Shown here one piece after another: positions 26,925-36,095 of a stretch of DNA of 64,000 nucleotides (the first letter of the stretch is position 1; every line of letters begins with the position of its first letter). The stretch is taken from contig NZ_VRMJ01000041.1 in NCBI RefSeq assembly GCF_009832745.1, positions 129,001 to 193,000 on the forward strand, read 5' to 3'. This DNA is from Polaribacter septentrionalilitoris. Its GTDB lineage: Bacteria; Bacteroidota; Bacteroidia; Flavobacteriales; Flavobacteriaceae. The notes under the pieces are model-generated. The model saw only the letters and a list, made by a program, of their open reading frames with translations, was not told the DNA's origin and searched no databases. The translations under genes and the position numbers were made by a program.

Positions 26925-27944
26925 TGAACTGCTAACCTCCCAGTCTTTTATCCAGTTTGCCATTACATCAACCCAATCGTCATTATCATTCATACAAGGT
27001 ATGTGTTTGTAATCTGTACCACCAGCCTCTAAGAAATCTTCTTTTCCTTCCATGGCAATTTCTTCTAACGTTTCTAAACAATCAGAAACAAATGCAGGTG
27101 TAATTACGGCTAACTTTTTCTTACCTTCTTTCGGGAATTTTTCCAATTCAAAATCAGTGTAAGGTTTTAACCAAGGATCCTTTAGTAAGCGAGATTGAAA
27201 AGAGTTGCTCCAAGTACCTGCCTTTAAGTTTAGTTCTTTAGCAATGGCTTTTGTAGTTTCAAAACATTGGTGTCTATAACAAGTGTAATGAGCAACTGAA
27301 TTACGTTCACAACAAGATCCATCAATTTTACAATGACTTTTTGTTGGGTCAGATTTCATAATATGACGTTCTGGAATTCCGTGATAAGAGAATAAAATGT
27401 GATCGTAATCAAAACCTTTTAAATGATTGGCAATGTTACTACTCATTGCTTTGATATAATCTGGTTCTTTGTAAAAAGGAGGCAAAGTATCTAAAATTAC
27501 ATTCGGATATTTTTCTGCTAAAATTTCTTCAGCTTTCGTTACTACAGTTTCATAAGAAGACATCGCATAATGCGGATATAAAGGAGCTAAAAAAATCTCA
27601 GTAACTCCTTTATCTACCAATTCTTTAATGCCTTTTTCCATACTCATAGAACCATAACGCATTGCCAAAGCTACAGGAATATCTGTTTTTTGTTTTACTT
27701 TTTCAGTAAATCGCTCAGAAATCACCACTAAAGGAGAGCCTTCATCCCACCAAATTTTTTTGTAAGCTGCTGCTGATTTTTTTGGTCTAAAGTTTAAAAT
27801 GATTCCTTTAATTAAAATGTAGCGCTTCCAATACGGAATGTCAATAACGCGTTCATCCATTAAAAATTCATCTAAATATGTTTTTACATCTTTAATGTCT
27901 GTGCTATCTGGTGATCCTAAATTGTTTAATAAAACTCCTTTCAT
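26922..27944 (-). CDS. hemH: Ferrochelatase
   Basis: A 340-residue enzyme that inserts ferrous iron into protoporphyrin IX, the last step of protohaem synthesis. Seen: the N-terminal GVLLNNLGSPDS, the active-site segment FSYHGIPERH with the catalytic histidine, and the conserved acidic segment ETLEEIAMEGK. Cysteines in DGSCCERN and YTCYRHQC resemble those that bind a 2Fe-2S cluster in some bacterial ferrochelatases. The stop codon lies in a CTAACTA tandem repeat, and the last residues (SSS) come from degenerate repeat units. Confidence 0.96.
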   Translation of the reverse strand: MKGVLLNNLGSPDSTDIKDVKTYLDEFLMDERVIDIPYWKRYILIKGIILNFRPKKSAAAYKKIWWDEGSPLVVISERFTEKVKQKTDIPVALAMRYGSMSMEKGIKELVDKGVTEIFLAPLYPHYAMSSYETVVTKAEEILAEKYPNVILDTLPPFYKEPDYIKAMSSNIANHLKGFDYDHILFSYHGIPERHIMKSDPTKSHCKIDGSCCERNSVAHYTCYRHQCFETTKAIAKELNLKAGTWSNSFQSRLLKDPWLKPYTDFELEKFPKEGKKKLAVITPAFVSDCLETLEEIAMEGKEDFLEAGGTDYKHIPCMNDNDDWVDVMANWIKDWEVSSS

Positions 27945-27984
27945 TTTTTTTCTGAATTTATTTCAGTATTTAATTTTGTTTTAT

Positions 27985-28033
27985 GATTCTGAAGATGTCA
28001 CCTTGAGCGCAGTCGAAAGGTTGTTTCAGAATC
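27985..28033. repeat. Palindrome carrying a TGAGCGCAGTCGAAAGG core
   Basis: Outer 9-bp arms GATTCTGAA (27985-27993) and TTCAGAATC (28025-28033) enclose TGTCACCTTGAGCGCAGTCGA and AAGGTTG. Lies between hemH and the trmH-like gene, touching the latter's 3' end. Same family as 32512-32569. Confidence 0.75.
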
Positions 28034-28037
28034 TTAT

Positions 28038-28544
28038 TTATTTTTTTGCAAATTGATTGGTAATCTCATACAAACTAATTGCCAAACTATGGATTACATT
28101 CATTGACGAATTTCTTCCATACATTGGTATGGCAATCGTTTCGTCTACCAAATCGATGTTTTTAATTCCGTTACGTTCACTTCCCAAAAGTAAAACGATT
28201 TTCTCATGATTTTTAAAATTAAAATCTTGAATATTGATGCTTTTATCAGTAATTTCTATACCTAAAATTGTGTTTTCTTCTTCTTTTAATTGCTGAATTA
28301 ATTGCTCAAAATCGTTATAAAAATCATGTTTTATTTGGTTGATGGTATTTCTAGCCGTTTTAACAACTTTTCTATTTTCTAAAGAAGGCGAATTCTCGTG
28401 AAAATAAATTTTTTCTACACCAAAACTTTCAGAAATTCGAAAACACATGCCAATGTTTTCAGGGGTTCTAATGGCATCACAAACAATGGTAATAGGAAAT
28501 TGTTGCTGTTGATTTTCGATATCGTAATGCGTTAATTGTTTCAC
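28038..28544 (-). CDS. TrmH/SpoU family RNA methyltransferase
   Basis: 168 residues with the SPOUT trefoil-knot motifs: the N-terminal TIVCDAIRTPENIGMCFRISESFG (motif 1), VLLLGSERNGI (motif 2) and IPMYGRNSSMNVIHSLAISLYEI (motif 3, SAM binding). These enzymes 2'-O-methylate tRNA or rRNA; the exact nucleotide cannot be inferred. Complete catalytic domain with no RNA-binding extension. Upstream of hemH on the same strand, separated by a palindrome. Confidence 0.9.
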   Translation of the reverse strand: MKQLTHYDIENQQQQFPITIVCDAIRTPENIGMCFRISESFGVEKIYFHENSPSLENRKVVKTARNTINQIKHDFYNDFEQLIQQLKEEENTILGIEITDKSINIQDFNFKNHEKIVLLLGSERNGIKNIDLVDETIAIPMYGRNSSMNVIHSLAISLYEITNQFAKK

Positions 28545-28572
28545 TCTTTAATGTTTAATTGTAAAAAACGTC

Positions 28573-29457
28573 TTATTGATTTAAGCTCATTACATATTTC
28601 TTTGGTGTAGTGCCAAACTTCTTTTTAAACGCAGCAATAAAGTGACTTGAAGTGCTATATCCTACTTTAATCCCAACTTCGTTTACATTATATTGATTGC
28701 TTTCTAGCAGCCTTCTAGCATGTTCCATTTTGTAATCAAGTAAAAAACTAAACACAGTATCTCCGTAAATTTGCTTAAAGCCTTCTTTTAGTTTTTTAAT
28801 GTTTAATCCAATTTCATTTGCTAATTCTAGTAAACTTGGTGGTTCAGCCATTCTATCAATAATAATTTCTTTAGCTTTTCTAATTTTTAAAACATTTTGT
28901 TCATCCACCAAAAAAGGACAATACTCACCCTCAACGTTTTCATCTTTTTGAAAATGCAAACTTAACAATTCATAAACTTTTCCTTTTACATATAGTTCTC
29001 TTATGGAGCTGTTGATGTTAGAATTGATAATTTGTTGTAATACTATAGAAACTGTAGGTTTTATTTCTGTATCATCGTAATATTTTCTGTTACTATTTTC
29101 ATCACTTAAAAAAGGAATATGACCAGACTCTTTAGAAAATAAAGAGTGAAATTTTTCAATAGAAATTAATAAAGAAACTAAAGTGGTTTTGGGTTGATTT
29201 TCTAAATGAATAGGTAATGTTCTTTGCGGATTGTATAATAGAATAGACCTATTGTCGAAAACATCAAAAGAATATGCACCATTATTGAATAAAAATTTAG
29301 AATTTCCTCTCAAACAAAAATGAATTTGAATAAAAGTGCTGTTGATAGCTCTTTCAAAAACTTGTGTTTCTTTGCTTTCGTTCTGAAAATGAAGTACATA
29401 AAAACCATCTTCTAGGATGATTTCATCAAAAGTACTTTCTCCGACATTTTTAAACAT
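28573..29457 (-). CDS. AraC family transcriptional regulator
   Basis: 294 residues. The C-terminal 100 residues form a double helix-turn-helix of the AraC type (PSLLELANEIGLNIKKLKEGFKQ, then YNVNEVGIKVGYSTSSHFIAAFKKKFGTTPKKYV). The N-terminal two-thirds is a cupin-like sensing domain of unknown ligand (QIHFCLRGNSKFLFNNGAYSFD). It is divergent from hemA with 205 nt between the two starts, so regulation of hemA or the haem genes is a reasonable guess, but no operator was identified. Confidence 0.88.
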   Translation of the reverse strand: MFKNVGESTFDEIILEDGFYVLHFQNESKETQVFERAINSTFIQIHFCLRGNSKFLFNNGAYSFDVFDNRSILLYNPQRTLPIHLENQPKTTLVSLLISIEKFHSLFSKESGHIPFLSDENSNRKYYDDTEIKPTVSIVLQQIINSNINSSIRELYVKGKVYELLSLHFQKDENVEGEYCPFLVDEQNVLKIRKAKEIIIDRMAEPPSLLELANEIGLNIKKLKEGFKQIYGDTVFSFLLDYKMEHARRLLESNQYNVNEVGIKVGYSTSSHFIAAFKKKFGTTPKKYVMSLNQ

Positions 29458-29635
29458 ATATTTTTACAGAATTAGGATTCTTTTTATTTAGAATGATTCT
29501 ATATAATAACACTATAAAACCTTGTGCCTACTGCAAAAATAAGGGTTTTTAGGTGTTTTTAAGTTAAAAAGTATCTAAAAAACATTTAGCGATATAAAAA
29601 GTACTTTAAGCGATGTTTTTTTTTAAATGAAGTTT

Positions 29636-29643
29636 ATACTTTT
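29636..29643 (+). promoter_or_regulatory. Candidate -7 box for hemA
   Basis: TACTTTTG fits TAnnTTTG. If used, transcription would begin near 29650, downstream of the ATG at 29627, which supports the internal ATG at 29663 as the real hemA start. Confidence 0.45.
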
Positions 29644-29662
29644 GACCAACTTTTACAATAAG

Positions 29663-30898
29663 ATGCAAGAGGTCAGGCAAGAGCACTTTTACAATATTGG
29701 GGTTAGTTACAAAAAAGCGGATGCTAACACACGTGGAAAATTTTCTTTATCTAAAGAAAACCAAAAAGCGTTGTTGAATTTAGCCAAAGAAAAAGGATTT
29801 GAAGGAATCTTTGTTTTGTCTACTTGTAACCGAACAGAAATTTCAGGTTTTGCAGAAAGACCTTGTCAGTTAATAGAATTGTTATGCGAATTTTCTGAAG
29901 GCACAATTCAAGAGTTTTCAAAAGTTTCAAATGTTTACAAAGACCAAGAGGCAATTCAGCAATTATTTAGAATTGGTACAGGTTTAGAAAGTCAGATTTT
30001 AGGAGATTATGAGATTGTAGGTCAGTTAAGGCAATCTTTTAAAATGGCAAAATCTTTAAAAACAACTAATGCCTATTCAGAAAGACTTATAAATTCTGTT
30101 CTTCAAGCAAGTAAAAGAGTAAAAAACGAAACAAGATTAAGTTCAGGAACAACTTCTGTTTCTTATGCAGCTGTGCAGTATATCATTAAAAACTTACCAG
30201 ATTACAATTCTAAAAATATTTTAGTTTTCGGATTGGGTAAAATGGGCAAACATACTTGTAAAAATCTATCAGAATATACGCAAAACAAACAAGTGTGCTT
30301 GATTAATAGAACAGAAGAAAAAGCAACTGAGTTTGTAAAAGAACATGCTTCAATAAGAAAAGCATTAATTGAGAATTTATCTGAAGAGGTAGCTAAAGCC
30401 GATGTTTTAATTGTTTCTACAGGAGCTGATAAACCCACCATAACAACAACAAACATTTCTGAAAATAAAGAATTATTGATATTAGATTTGTCTATGCCAG
30501 AGAATGTTGCTAAAAACGTTTCTGATTTTGATAAGGTTACTTTGGTTAATGTTGATGAGTTATCAAAAATTACTGATGAAACTTTAGCTATTCGTCAAAA
30601 AGAAGTTCCTCTTGCAGAAGCTATTATTGAAACACATAAGGCAGAATTTAATAGCTGGTTAAATCACAGAAGATTTACACCAGCAATTGCTGCATTAAAA
30701 CAATCATTAGAAAATATTAAAAAGGACGAGATTAATTTTCAAAAGAAAAAAATTGCTAATTTTGATGAAGATCAAGCAGAATTATTAACATCTCGTTTTA
30801 TTCAAAAAATAACTACACAATTTGTGAAGCATCTTAAAGATGAAGAAACATCTGTTTCACAAAGCCTTCAAGTCATAAACAAGGTGTTTCAATCTTAA
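29663..30898 (+). CDS. hemA: Glutamyl-tRNA reductase
   Basis: First committed enzyme of the C5 haem pathway; it reduces glutamyl-tRNA to glutamate-1-semialdehyde with NADPH. From the 29663 ATG the protein has 411 residues. The catalytic cysteine is in VLSTCNRTEISGF (residue 55), ESQILGDYEIVGQ is the conserved substrate-domain segment, the NADPH loop is LVFGLGKMGKH, and the C-terminal dimerisation helix follows. An in-frame ATG at 29627 would add 12 residues but overlaps a -7 box. Six nt before hemCD. Confidence 0.95.
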   Translation: MQEVRQEHFYNIGVSYKKADANTRGKFSLSKENQKALLNLAKEKGFEGIFVLSTCNRTEISGFAERPCQLIELLCEFSEGTIQEFSKVSNVYKDQEAIQQLFRIGTGLESQILGDYEIVGQLRQSFKMAKSLKTTNAYSERLINSVLQASKRVKNETRLSSGTTSVSYAAVQYIIKNLPDYNSKNILVFGLGKMGKHTCKNLSEYTQNKQVCLINRTEEKATEFVKEHASIRKALIENLSEEVAKADVLIVSTGADKPTITTTNISENKELLILDLSMPENVAKNVSDFDKVTLVNVDELSKITDETLAIRQKEVPLAEAIIETHKAEFNSWLNHRRFTPAIAALKQSLENIKKDEINFQKKKIANFDEDQAELLTSRFIQKITTQFVKHLKDEETSVSQSLQVINKVFQS

Positions 30899-30904
30899 AA
30901 AAAG

Positions 30905-32500
30905 ATGCAGAAAACAATTAGAATAGGTACTCGCGATAGCCAATTGGCGCTTTGGCAAGCTAATAAAGTACGCAAAGAATTAGCGGAATTAGGATATGAA
31001 TCTGAGATTGTCCCTATTAAATCTACAGGAGATATCGTTTTAGATAAACCGCTCTACGAATTAGGAATTACTGGGATTTTTACCAAAAATTTAGATATTG
31101 CTATGTTAAATGGTGATATTGATATTGCTGTGCACTCTCTAAAAGATGTACCAACGGTTTTGCCAGAAGGTATTATTCAAGGAGCAGTTTTAAAAAGAGC
31201 AAACTACAATGATATTTTAGTTTTAAAAGACACTGAAGAATTCTTTGGACAACCAAATGGAATAATTGCAACAGGAAGTTTACGAAGAAAAGCAATGTGG
31301 TTAAATCGTTATCCAACGCATAAAGTAGAAGATTTACGCGGAAATGTAAATACGCGTTTGCAAAAATTAGAAGATAGTGAAACTTGGAACGGAGCTATTT
31401 TTGCTGCTGCTGGATTAGAAAGAATTGGTAAAAGACCCAAAGGAGCAATCAGTCTTTCCTGGATGATTCCTGCACCTGCCCAAGGTACAATTATGGTTGC
31501 ATGTTTAGAAAAAGATGATTTTACAAAAGATGCTTGTGAGCAACTGAATCATTATGAAACACAAGTTTGTGTTGGTATAGAACGTGAGTTTTTGAATCAA
31601 TTAGAAGGTGGTTGTACTGCACCAATAGGAGCTTTAGCTTATGTTGATGAGAAAACTGAAGAAATCAATTTTAAAGGAGTTTTACTAAAAAAAGACGGTT
31701 CCAAGAAAATTACAGTGACCAAAACCGCTAAAATGGGACGTCACCGTTTTTTAGCAAAAGATTGTGCAGATTATATAATTAATAGAGGTGGAAAAGAGTT
31801 GATGTTGGATGATATGGAGGGTGAAACTTTAGTAAGCCATAATGTATATTCCACTAAAAAATTATCAGAAGCTCAAAAGAAAACTTTGCCAAGTACAATT
31901 GGCATTGAAGATAGTGATTTTATTAAAATCCGTTTCAATAGAATTCCACCAAAAGTGATGAAAAACGAACTAGAAAATGTTATCATTACCAGTCAAAATG
32001 GGGTGGAAGCTATTTTGAATTCATTCACTAAAGATGAATTGAAGTTTAAAGACATTTATTGTGTTGGAAGAAGAACTAAAAAGTTGATTGAAAATAGAAT
32101 AGGTAAAGTTACTCATGTGGCAAAAAATGCTAAAAAATTAGCAGAATATTTATCTACAGCATTAGAAAATAAAGAAGTTACGTATTTCTGTAGTGATTTA
32201 CGTTTAGATATTTTACCAGCGTATCTACAAACTCACGATATTGTTGTAAATGAGGTTGAAGCTTACAAAACAATGCTAAGTCCTGTAAAAATTGATGATA
32301 CTGTTTCTGGAGTTTTATTTTACAGTCCCTCAGGAATTGAGAGTTATTTAAAAGAAAATTCAAAAGATAAAATAGCATTTTGTATTGGAGAAACTACAGC
32401 AAAAGAAGCAAGAAAACATTTTGATAAAGTTGAAGTTGCCAATTTACCAAGTGTAGATTCGGTTTTAGAATTGGTGAAATCTCATTTTTCAGGAAATTAG
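30905..32500 (+). CDS. hemC: Fused hydroxymethylbilane synthase / uroporphyrinogen-III synthase
   Basis: A 531-residue two-domain protein. Residues 1 to about 310 are a complete porphobilinogen deaminase: RIGTRDSQLALWQA at the start, catalytic aspartate D81 in HSLKDVP, RLRGNVNT-type DLRGNVNTRL, and the dipyrromethane-binding cysteine C237 in LEGGCTAPIG. From about residue 330 to the end the sequence matches the HemD fold (NVIITSQNGVEAI, IYCVGRRTKKLIE, VTYFCSDLR, VLFYSPSGIESY, AFCIGETTAKEA). The fusion would make linear hydroxymethylbilane and cyclise it to uroporphyrinogen III in one polypeptide. No separate hemD is in the cluster. Confidence 0.93.
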   Translation: MQKTIRIGTRDSQLALWQANKVRKELAELGYESEIVPIKSTGDIVLDKPLYELGITGIFTKNLDIAMLNGDIDIAVHSLKDVPTVLPEGIIQGAVLKRANYNDILVLKDTEEFFGQPNGIIATGSLRRKAMWLNRYPTHKVEDLRGNVNTRLQKLEDSETWNGAIFAAAGLERIGKRPKGAISLSWMIPAPAQGTIMVACLEKDDFTKDACEQLNHYETQVCVGIEREFLNQLEGGCTAPIGALAYVDEKTEEINFKGVLLKKDGSKKITVTKTAKMGRHRFLAKDCADYIINRGGKELMLDDMEGETLVSHNVYSTKKLSEAQKKTLPSTIGIEDSDFIKIRFNRIPPKVMKNELENVIITSQNGVEAILNSFTKDELKFKDIYCVGRRTKKLIENRIGKVTHVAKNAKKLAEYLSTALENKEVTYFCSDLRLDILPAYLQTHDIVVNEVEAYKTMLSPVKIDDTVSGVLFYSPSGIESYLKENSKDKIAFCIGETTAKEARKHFDKVEVANLPSVDSVLELVKSHFSGN

Positions 32501-32511
32501 GTATTTAAAAA

Positions 32512-32569
32512 TGTCTCCTCGAGCGCAGTCGAGAGGTTAAATTAGTTCTCAACTGCGCTCGAACTGACA
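32512..32569. repeat. Complete GAGCGCAGTCGA palindrome between hemCD and hemB
   Basis: CGAGCGCAGT (32520-32529) pairs exactly with ACTGCGCTCG (32552-32561). Outer TGTC and TGACA extend the symmetry, and GAGAGG/GTTCTC continue it inward around an AT-rich loop. Full version of the intergenic repeat family in this window. It might act as an attenuator or transcript stabiliser, but there is no T-tract. Confidence 0.85.
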
Positions 32570-32583
32570 ATAAGTTATAGTAA

Positions 32584-33552
32584 ATGTTCAGAACAAGAAG
32601 ACTTAGAAAACAAGAAGGAATTAGAAGATTGGTTAGAGAAACCAAGTTATCTGTAGACGATTTTATCTATCCACTCTTTATAGAAGAAGGTGAAAATATA
32701 GAAACAGAAATTGTTTCAATGCCAGGAATTAAAAGGTTTTCTTTGGATACGGTTTCTAAAGAATTAGATGAAGTAGTAGCCTTAAATATTCCTGCAGTTT
32801 TATTATTCGGAATTCCATCCAAGAAAGATGAGGAAGGTACAGAAACTTGGAACGATAATGGAATTATGCAACAAGCAATCCGTTTTATCAAAAAAAACTA
32901 TCCAGATTTATATGTAATCACTGATGTTTGTTTTTGTGAATACACTTCTCATGGTCACTGTGGAATTATTCACGACAATGATGTAGATAATGATGCTACT
33001 TTAGTCAATATTGCAAAACAAGTCATTTCTCACGCTAAAGCAGGAGTAGATATGGTTGCACCTTCAGGAATGATGGATGGGACAATTGATATGATTCGTC
33101 AATCTTTAGACAATACAGGTTATCCAAATTTACCAATTATGGCATATTCTGTAAAATATGCATCAGCATTTTATGGTCCTTTTAGAGATGCTGCAGATTC
33201 TGCACCAACTTTTGGTGACAGGAGAACCTATCAAATGGATCCATCAAATAGAGATGAAGGAATGCGTGAGGCTACTTTTGATGATCAAGAAGGAGCAGAT
33301 GTTTTAATGGTAAAACCAGCTTTGTCTTATTTGGATATCATTAGAGATTTAAAAAATAATTTTGATAGACCTATTGCTTGTTATAATGTAAGTGGAGAAT
33401 ATGCCATGGTAAAGGCAGCTGCAGAAAAAGGTTGGATTGATGGAGAAAGAGTTATGATGGAAAGTTTACTCTCAATGAAAAGAGCAGGAGCAGATATTAT
33501 TATCACCTATTTTGCAAAGGAAGCAGCAAAAATACTAACAACTAAGAACTAA
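32584..33552 (+). CDS. hemB: Porphobilinogen synthase (delta-aminolevulinate dehydratase)
   Basis: A 322-residue TIM-barrel enzyme condensing two 5-aminolevulinate molecules to porphobilinogen. The zinc cysteines C116, C118 and C126 are in [14 protein letters not shown], so this is the zinc-type enzyme. The two active-site lysines are K191 ([13 protein letters not shown]) and K244 ([10 protein letters not shown]). Full length. The last codons run into an ACTAAC-rich stretch resembling the spacer repeats near hemH. hemL starts 20 nt later. Confidence 0.97.
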   Translation: MFRTRRLRKQEGIRRLVRETKLSVDDFIYPLFIEEGENIETEIVSMPGIKRFSLDTVSKELDEVVALNIPAVLLFGIPSKKDEEGTETWNDNGIMQQAIRFIKKNYPDLYVITDVCFCEYTSHGHCGIIHDNDVDNDATLVNIAKQVISHAKAGVDMVAPSGMMDGTIDMIRQSLDNTGYPNLPIMAYSVKYASAFYGPFRDAADSAPTFGDRRTYQMDPSNRDEGMREATFDDQEGADVLMVKPALSYLDIIRDLKNNFDRPIACYNVSGEYAMVKAAAEKGWIDGERVMMESLLSMKRAGADIIITYFAKEAAKILTTKN

Positions 33553-33572
33553 AGACTAATAACTAGCGAAGT

Positions 33573-34862
33573 ATGAGTTTTAAAAAATCACAAAAATTAT
33601 ATACAAAAGGACTGCAACACTTAGTTGGAGCAGTAAATTCTCCAGTAAGAGCATTTGCTTCAGTTGGCGGAAATCCTTTATTTATCAAAAAAGCAAAAGG
33701 CAGTAAAATCGTTGACGTTGATGATAACAAATATGTGGATTTAGTATTGTCTTATGGTCCAATGATTTTAGGTCATCGTCATAAAAAAGTAGAAAAAGCT
33801 GTAAAAAATACTTTGAAAAAAGGGTATTCTTTTGGGGCTTCTACTGAAAATGAAATCAAATTAGCAAAAATAGTATGTGATGCTTTTCCAGGAATGGATA
33901 AAGTTCGTTTTGTAAATTCAGGAACTGAAGCTGTTTTAAGCGGAATTCGTTTAGCAAGAGCATTTACAGGAAAAGATAAAATCATAAAATTTTCAGGTTG
34001 TTATCATGGGCATCAAGATGCATTATTGGTAGCTGCAGGTTCTGGTTTAGCAACTTTAAGTTTACCAGGTTCTAAAGGAGTTCCAGAAGGAGCTGTAAAA
34101 AATACGTTGATTGCAGAATACAACAATTTAGAAAGTGTAAAAGCACATTTTGAGAAATACGATGACATTGCAGGTGTAATTATTGAACCTGTTGGAGGAA
34201 ATATGGGGGTTGTAATTCCACAAAACGATTTTCTAAAAGAGTTAAAAGAATTAGCACATAAAAACGGAGCAGTTTTAATTGCAGATGAAGTAATGACAGG
34301 TTTCCGTTCAACTTTTGGAGGAGCTCAAGAAAAATTAGGAGTTGTTGCAGATATTACATGTTTAGGAAAAGTAATTGGAGGAGGTTTTCCAGTTGGAGCC
34401 TATGGAGCACGAAATGAAATTATGGAAAATGTAGCTCCTTTAGGAGGTATGTATCAAGCAGGAACATTGTCTGGAAATCCAATTGCAATGGCTGGCGGAA
34501 TATCAACCTTAACAGAATTGAAAAAACAAAACCCTTATGACAAATTTGAGGAAATTGGTGGTATTATAGAGGTAATTCTATTAGAAACTGCCAAGAAATA
34601 TAATGTTGATTTGTCTGTAAACAGATTTGGATCTATGTTAAATCCATTTTTCACAAAAACAAAGGTTACTAATTTTAAAGAAGCACAAACTTCAGATACC
34701 CAAAAATTTGCAGTTTTCTTTTGGGAAATGATTAAAAACGGTGTGTTTTTACCACCAAGTCAGTTTGAAGCTTGGTTTTTAAATTCGGCTATTTCAGAGA
34801 AAGATATAAAAGTGATTGCAGACGCAACTGATAAAGCCATGCAAAAAGTAGCAAATAGTTAA
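33573..34862 (+). CDS. hemL: Glutamate-1-semialdehyde 2,1-aminomutase
   Basis: A 429-residue class III PLP aminotransferase-fold enzyme converting glutamate-1-semialdehyde to 5-aminolevulinate. The PLP lysine is K266 in CLGKVIGGGFPVGAYG. Also seen are HLVGAVNSPVRAF at the start, FVNSGTEAVLSGIRLAR, CYHGHQDALLVAAGSG and VLIADEVMTGFR. Complete. Sits between hemB and hemE. Confidence 0.97.
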   Translation: MSFKKSQKLYTKGLQHLVGAVNSPVRAFASVGGNPLFIKKAKGSKIVDVDDNKYVDLVLSYGPMILGHRHKKVEKAVKNTLKKGYSFGASTENEIKLAKIVCDAFPGMDKVRFVNSGTEAVLSGIRLARAFTGKDKIIKFSGCYHGHQDALLVAAGSGLATLSLPGSKGVPEGAVKNTLIAEYNNLESVKAHFEKYDDIAGVIIEPVGGNMGVVIPQNDFLKELKELAHKNGAVLIADEVMTGFRSTFGGAQEKLGVVADITCLGKVIGGGFPVGAYGARNEIMENVAPLGGMYQAGTLSGNPIAMAGGISTLTELKKQNPYDKFEEIGGIIEVILLETAKKYNVDLSVNRFGSMLNPFFTKTKVTNFKEAQTSDTQKFAVFFWEMIKNGVFLPPSQFEAWFLNSAISEKDIKVIADATDKAMQKVANS

Positions 34863-34898
34863 AAAGTTAATAGTAATAAAGTTAGAAAGTAACTTTTT
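34861..34898. other. Intercistronic hairpin between hemL and hemE
   Basis: AAAAAGTTA (34861-34869, overlapping the hemL stop) pairs with TAACTTTTT (34890-34898) across a 20-nt loop. It has no G/C core, so it could be weak structure or a weak terminator; the remaining spacer to 34934 is similarly A/T-rich. Confidence 0.35.
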
Positions 34899-34934
34899 AA
34901 ACTTGCTACTTTCAAACTATTCAACTAGAGTATA

Positions 34935-35960
34935 ATGATAAAAAACGATTTATTTTTAAGAGCATTAAAAGGAGAAACTGTAGAAAGACCTCCAGTTTGG
35001 ATGATGCGTCAAGCAGGACGTTATTTGCCAGAGTTTATGGAAATCAAAAAAAAGTACGATTTCTTTACGCGTTGTCAAACTCCAGAATTAGCTTCAGAAA
35101 TTACAGTACAACCTATCAGAAGATATGGTATGGATGCTGCCATTTTGTTTTCAGATATTTTGGTTATTCCGCAAGCCATGAATATTGAAGTGGAAATGAA
35201 ACCAAATTTTGGACCTTATTTACCAAATCCAATTCGTTCTCAAAAAGATCTAGATGCTGTGATTATTCCAGACATTCAAGATTCTTTAGGCTATGTAATG
35301 GATGCTATTAAAGCAACCAAAGAAAAGTTGAATGATGAAATTCCGTTAATTGGTTTTGCAGGTTCACCTTGGACAATTTTATGTTACTGCGTGCAAGGTC
35401 AAGGTTCTAAAAATTTCGATAAAGCCAAAGAATTGTGTTTTACCAATCCTGTTGTTGCGCATAGTTTGTTACAAAAAATTACAGATACTACCATTGCGTA
35501 TTTAAAAGCTAAAGTAGAAGCTGGTGTAAATGCAGTTCAGGTTTTTGATTCTTGGGGAGGCATGTTATCTCCAACAGATTATCAAGAGTTTTCTTGGCAA
35601 TACATTCAGCAAATAATTGATGCTTTAAAAGATGATGCTCCAGTAATTGCATTCGGAAAAGGTTGTTGGTTTGCATTGGGCGATATGGCGAAATCTGGTG
35701 CTTCTGCATTAGGTGTAGATTGGACGTGTTCTCCAAGAAATGCACGTTATTTATCAGGAGGAAGAATAACATTACAAGGTAATTTTGATCCTTCAAGATT
35801 ATTATCTCCACCAGCAGAAATTAAGAAAATGGTTGCTCAAATGATTCATGATTTTGGAAAAGACAGATATATCGTTAATTTAGGACACGGAATTTTACCA
35901 AACATTCCATTAGCCAATGCTAAGGCATTTGTAGATGCAGTAAAAGAGTATAAAAGTTAA
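34935..35960 (+). CDS. hemE: Uroporphyrinogen decarboxylase
   Basis: A 341-residue cofactor-free TIM-barrel enzyme removing four carboxylates from uroporphyrinogen III to give coproporphyrinogen III. The substrate-binding signature is [15 protein letters not shown] near residues 19-33, with [25 protein letters not shown] and [12 protein letters not shown]. Complete and of typical length. A compound repeat separates it from the EI24 gene. Confidence 0.97.
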   Translation: MIKNDLFLRALKGETVERPPVWMMRQAGRYLPEFMEIKKKYDFFTRCQTPELASEITVQPIRRYGMDAAILFSDILVIPQAMNIEVEMKPNFGPYLPNPIRSQKDLDAVIIPDIQDSLGYVMDAIKATKEKLNDEIPLIGFAGSPWTILCYCVQGQGSKNFDKAKELCFTNPVVAHSLLQKITDTTIAYLKAKVEAGVNAVQVFDSWGGMLSPTDYQEFSWQYIQQIIDALKDDAPVIAFGKGCWFALGDMAKSGASALGVDWTCSPRNARYLSGGRITLQGNFDPSRLLSPPAEIKKMVAQMIHDFGKDRYIVNLGHGILPNIPLANAKAFVDAVKEYKS

Positions 35961-35965
35961 AATAT

Positions 35966-36092
35966 GGGCGTTCCCTAAAGGTCGCGCTTTCCATTATATC
36001 TTTTTAATTTGTCACCATGAGCGCAGTCTAAAGTTCTTGCTTTTGAAACAAATTAAAAAGGATGCCATTTCAATCGCTAACGCAAGCCAACG
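35966..36092. repeat. Compound palindromic repeat, GGGCGTT...CTAACGC element containing a GAGCGCAGTC half-repeat
   Basis: Outer arms GCGTT (35968-35972) and AACGC (36079-36083). Inner arms ATCTTTTTAATTTG (35998-36011) and CAAATTAAAAAGGAT (36049-36063) pair except for one extra G. Inside the inner loop is GTCACCATGAGCGCAGTC (36011-36028), the core of the other repeat family. The whole spacer between hemE and the EI24 gene is this element. Confidence 0.7.
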
Positions 36093-36095
36093 CTA

